Source: DATILL01 sp035476575 (GTDB taxonomy: Bacteria; Actinomycetota; Actinomycetes; Mycobacteriales; JACQDL01). Taken from it: 64,000 nucleotides of DNA. Positions 62,389-64,000 of the stretch are shown one piece after another. The stretch covers positions 40,236-104,235 of the forward strand of contig DATILL010000137.1 of assembly GCA_035476575.1 (NCBI GenBank), given 5' to 3'. Under the pieces are notes generated by a model that searched no databases, was not told where the DNA came from, and was given only the letters and a program-made list of their open reading frames with translations. The stretch's first letter is position 1. Every line of letters begins with the position of its first letter. Made by a program: the position numbers and the translations under genes.

Positions 62389-62610
62389 CTATCGGTCTTC
62401 GCAGGTAACGGCTCTCGGTTCTGCCCCGTCGTGTCCATCACAAAACCGGTCCTTCACGTTGTTCGGTTCATCGTGCCGTAGGCCTTTGTGTCTGGTCACC
62501 TCCTGGGCGTTAATGCGGGAGACGACGGTCAGGACCGTGCCGATGGAGCCGAGGATGCCGAAGACGGCCTGCCCGACCTCGATGGTGACGATCCCGCAGG
62601 CGTGGGTCAT
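62389..62610 (-). CDS. Possible small hydrophobic ORF or gene remnant
   Basis: A minus-strand frame of 73 codons from ATG 62610 with high third-position GC in its first 45 codons. It encodes a hydrophobic stretch 'CGIVTIEVGQAVFGILGSIG' and then 'RINAQEVTRHKGLRHDEP'. No clear ribosome-binding sequence is seen, and the frame continues upstream of the ATG to 62670. It may be a decayed end of a larger gene. The rest of the 62284-62971 gap holds only the structure at 62821-62877. Confidence 0.3.
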   Translation of the reverse strand: MTHACGIVTIEVGQAVFGILGSIGTVLTVVSRINAQEVTRHKGLRHDEPNNVKDRFCDGHDGAEPRAVTCEDR

Positions 62611-62820
62611 GCCGACGGTGATGCGCTGGTTACAGACCTCGACGCCGCCGCGCTGACGCCGACACGTCAAACATCAAGCAGAGCACGACACGCGTGTCCA
62701 CGCGGCCAACGGGCAGGTGATCGTACCGCAGTGACGCCGCCGAGCGCCGATTTCGACGCGCCCCGCGGGCGCGGCTGTGCTGGCTGGTGGGGTGGCCCGC
62801 TTACCACGCCCGGTCTCATC

Positions 62821-62877
62821 GTCCAGGGCGCTGACGCGTCCCCGCACGGGGACCGGGCCTGCGGCCCGGCCCTGGAC
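62821..62877 (+). other. Three-way-junction-like structured element upstream of ssb
   Basis: An outer stem GTCCAGGGC (62821-62829) with GCCCTGGAC (62869-62877) encloses two hairpins. GTCCCC-GCAC-GGGGAC is at 62838-62853 and CCGGGCC-TGC-GGCCCGG at 62853-62869. Drawn together they give a compact three-way junction of 57 nt, 95 nt before the ssb start. It could be a single-strand origin, a cruciform binding site, or an RNA leader element. Confidence 0.55.
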
Positions 62878-62971
62878 GGTGAGCCTCTCCGGGCGCGGCA
62901 GGGCGCGGACATCACGGGGCGGGCACAGCGTCCGCACCCGCACCAGGGCCACCCGGAAGGACGGAAGGCTG

Positions 62972-63367
62972 ATGAGCGCATACGTGACGATCGAGGGGAA
63001 CCTGACTGCTGACCCCGAGCTGCGGTACCTGGCCGACGGCACACCGGTATGCCGGCTACGAGTCGCGGTGAACACCCGCCGTAAGACCAGCACCGGCGGC
63101 TACACCGACACCGAGGCTGAGTTCTACGACGTCACCGTCTGGGGCCAGGCCGCGCCGAACGCGGCGGAGACCCTGAGCAAGGGTGCGGCGGTGGTCGCGG
63201 CAGGCCCGACGTGGACCGAGGCCTACGCCGATCGCAACGGCGACAAGCGCACCAAGCGGGTCATCCGCGTCCAACACCTCGCAGCCAGCCTCCGGTACGC
63301 CACCGCCACCCTCACCAGGAACACCACCCGGCAGCAGGAGCATCAGACCGACGACATCGATCAGTAA
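62972..63367 (+). CDS. ssb: Single-stranded DNA-binding protein (mobile-element copy)
   Basis: A 131-residue OB-fold SSB: 'SAYVTIEGNLTADPELRYLADGTPVCRLRVAVN', 'EFYDVTVWGQAAPNAAETLSKGAAVVAAG'. It lacks the long acidic C-terminal tail (DDDIPF) of chromosomal SSB and ends in a short 'DDIDQ'. ATG 62972 follows GGAAGGACGGAAGG. It is likely used to coat transferred single strands during conjugation. Confidence 0.88.
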   Translation: MSAYVTIEGNLTADPELRYLADGTPVCRLRVAVNTRRKTSTGGYTDTEAEFYDVTVWGQAAPNAAETLSKGAAVVAAGPTWTEAYADRNGDKRTKRVIRVQHLAASLRYATATLTRNTTRQQEHQTDDIDQ

Positions 63368-63382
63368 CACAAACACCGTAGG

Positions 63383-63413
63383 CGGGAGGCCGGTGACTCA
63401 TGCCGGCCTCCCG
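63383..63413 (+). terminator. Hairpin terminator after ssb
   Basis: An 11-bp GC stem (63383-63393 with 63403-63413) around a 9-nt loop, 15 nt after the ssb stop. The following 200 nt to the WD40 gene hold no gene. Confidence 0.75.
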
Positions 63414-63611
63414 GCCGGGCCGGGGTGACCAACTGGTTCGAACCCCCTGACCTGCAAAGGTTCGTGCAATGACGTACCCGTCACGGGTGACAGCCGTGAA
63501 GGTCTAATCGGGGCCGATGCGACTCTGGGTGCCAGAGGCAGGGTTGATCTGCCGGGGTGCCGGTCTCACAAGGCGGCTGTGCTGTCCGGATCGTCGCCGT
63601 GGCCGGCTGTA

Positions 63612-64000
63612 TCAGTGTGGGAGGCAGATCCGCTCGTAGGGCTGGCCGGGCACATAGTGGGACCATTCTTGCTCCGCCAGGCTGCGACCCACGGCATCAC
63701 AGATCATGTCGATCTGCCTACTCGGGGGTGGGATCGCAGGCCACAGCCGGGCGGTGCCGTCGTTGCTGGTGGTGGCCAGGGTGGTGCCGTTGGGGCTGAA
63801 CGCCACCGCGTTGACGAGGTCGGTGTGGCCGGTGAGGGTGGCGGTCGGGTGGCCGGTGCGGGCGTCCCACAGCCGGGCGGTGCCGTCGATGCTTGCGGTG
63901 GCCAGGGTGGTGCCGTCGGGGCTGAACGCCACCGCCACGACGCCGCTGATGTGGCCGGTGAGGGTGGCGGTCGGGCGGCCGGTGCGGGTGCTCCACAGCC
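63612..64000 (-). CDS. WD40-repeat protein, C-terminal part (start beyond window)
   Basis: The minus-strand frame runs off the right edge. Two complete WD40 repeats are seen, with 'GTTLATASIDGTARLWDARTG' and 'GTTLATTSNDGTARLW' and their 'ATLTGHT' connectors. The C-terminus 'AVGRSLAEQEWSHYVPGQPYERICLPH' is typical of actinobacterial STAND/nSTAND-type WD40 proteins, which sense signals and may act in defence or conflict. The N-terminal effector and NTPase are outside the window, so the role cannot be named. Confidence 0.8.
   Translation of the reverse strand, partial: LWSTRTGRPTATLTGHISGVVAVAFSPDGTTLATASIDGTARLWDARTGHPTATLTGHTDLVNAVAFSPNGTTLATTSNDGTARLWPAIPPPSRQIDMICDAVGRSLAEQEWSHYVPGQPYERICLPH

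Larger units (their letters stand above)
51536..64000 (+). mobile_element. Integrative mobilizable/conjugative element at tRNA-Thr (right end not seen)
   Basis: Starts after the tRNA-Thr gene with a tyrosine integrase and contains DUF4913, DUF2637/SpdA-like and Pycsar-effector-like membrane genes, a MobF relaxase-helicase, and ssb, a plasmid-like gene set unlike the core block to the left. No FtsK/TraB or VirD4-type translocase and no excisionase are seen up to 64000. They may lie beyond the window, or the element may be mobilizable only. The right junction was not found: a second tRNA 3' end does not occur in the window. Confidence 0.8.

Noticed and set aside
51536..63456. 13-bp repeat CCCCTGACCTGCA just after the tRNA-Thr (51536) and near 63444, considered as attL/attR core
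   Set aside because: The same 13-mer also occurs at 37501 in the core chromosome, lies outside the tRNA gene, and the right copy has no tRNA 3' end beside it. Such short repeats are expected by chance in GC-rich DNA.

Overview
The window is a block of a very GC-rich actinobacterial chromosome (Actinomycetota). The order tilS-hpt-ftsH-folEPBK-...-panCD-nadBC-coaX-...-lysS-lsr2-clpC-mutY-disA-radA-lpqE-carD-ispD-ispF-...-cysS-rlmB matches the conserved block of Mycobacterium tuberculosis around Rv3579c-Rv3625c, read in the opposite direction. High third-position GC, GTG starts, 4-nt ATGA/GTGA overlaps, an orphan nuoD and small DUF3180/DUF6779 genes suggest a filamentous actinomycete, plausibly Micromonosporales. 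The family call is inference; the phylum call is strong.

Region by region. (1) 1-6263: 3' end of tilS, hpt, ftsH, and a tightly coupled folate operon folE-folP-folB-folK with a DUF3180 membrane gene. (2) 6264-11207: an osmoprotectant (OpuC/ProU-type) ABC transporter. The ATPase is divergent from the permeases. The two permease genes are separated by a 1260-nt cassette encoding a 36-codon ORF, a truncated OLD/SMC-like ATPase and a TOPRIM-like partner. The binding protein appears circularly permuted. (3) 11235-17316: DUF6779 protein, two acyl-CoA dehydrogenases, then on the minus strand a MidA/NDUFAF7-type methyltransferase, a MazG-like protein and an orphan NuoD. (4) 17317-25931: a palindromic intergenic repeat, a DUF2520 gene and the pantothenate/NAD/CoA operon panC-panD-nadB-nadC-coaX, DUF445, a hypothetical protein and a methyltransferase. 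(5) 25990-39322: lysS, lsr2, clpC (two ClgR-type boxes upstream), mutY, disA, radA, an LpqE-like lipoprotein, carD, ispD, ispF. (6) 39364-48131: an accessory stretch splitting the usual ispF-cysS pair. It holds an ECF-like sigma factor, a PP2C/kinase/FHA trio, a broken gene, a small membrane protein, and an HTH regulator coupled to a glycosyltransferase/left-handed beta-helix fusion, itself coupled to cysS. (7) 48128-51370: cysS, rlmB, a two-domain VOC protein. (8) 51460-64000: a tRNA-Thr(TGT) gene used as an integration site, followed by an integrative mobile element: tyrosine integrase, degraded NUDIX protein, 2H phosphoesterase, DUF4913 and DUF2637/SpdA-like proteins, an orphan Pycsar-effector-like membrane protein, a MobF relaxase-helicase with a candidate oriT, ssb, and the 3' end of a WD40 gene that runs out of the window.

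How the parts work together: most of regions 1-5 is core metabolism and information processing (folate, CoA, NAD, MEP pathway, proteolysis, c-di-AMP signalling, recombination, lysyl- and cysteinyl-tRNA synthesis), arranged in translationally coupled operons. Novelty sits at the insertions: the ATPase/TOPRIM cassette inside the opu operon, the signalling and HTH/glycosyltransferase genes before cysS, and the tRNA-Thr element. A second theme is sequence-level. Several conserved proteins carry short in-frame tandem-repeat insertions, and several intergenic gaps hold palindromes or minisatellites.
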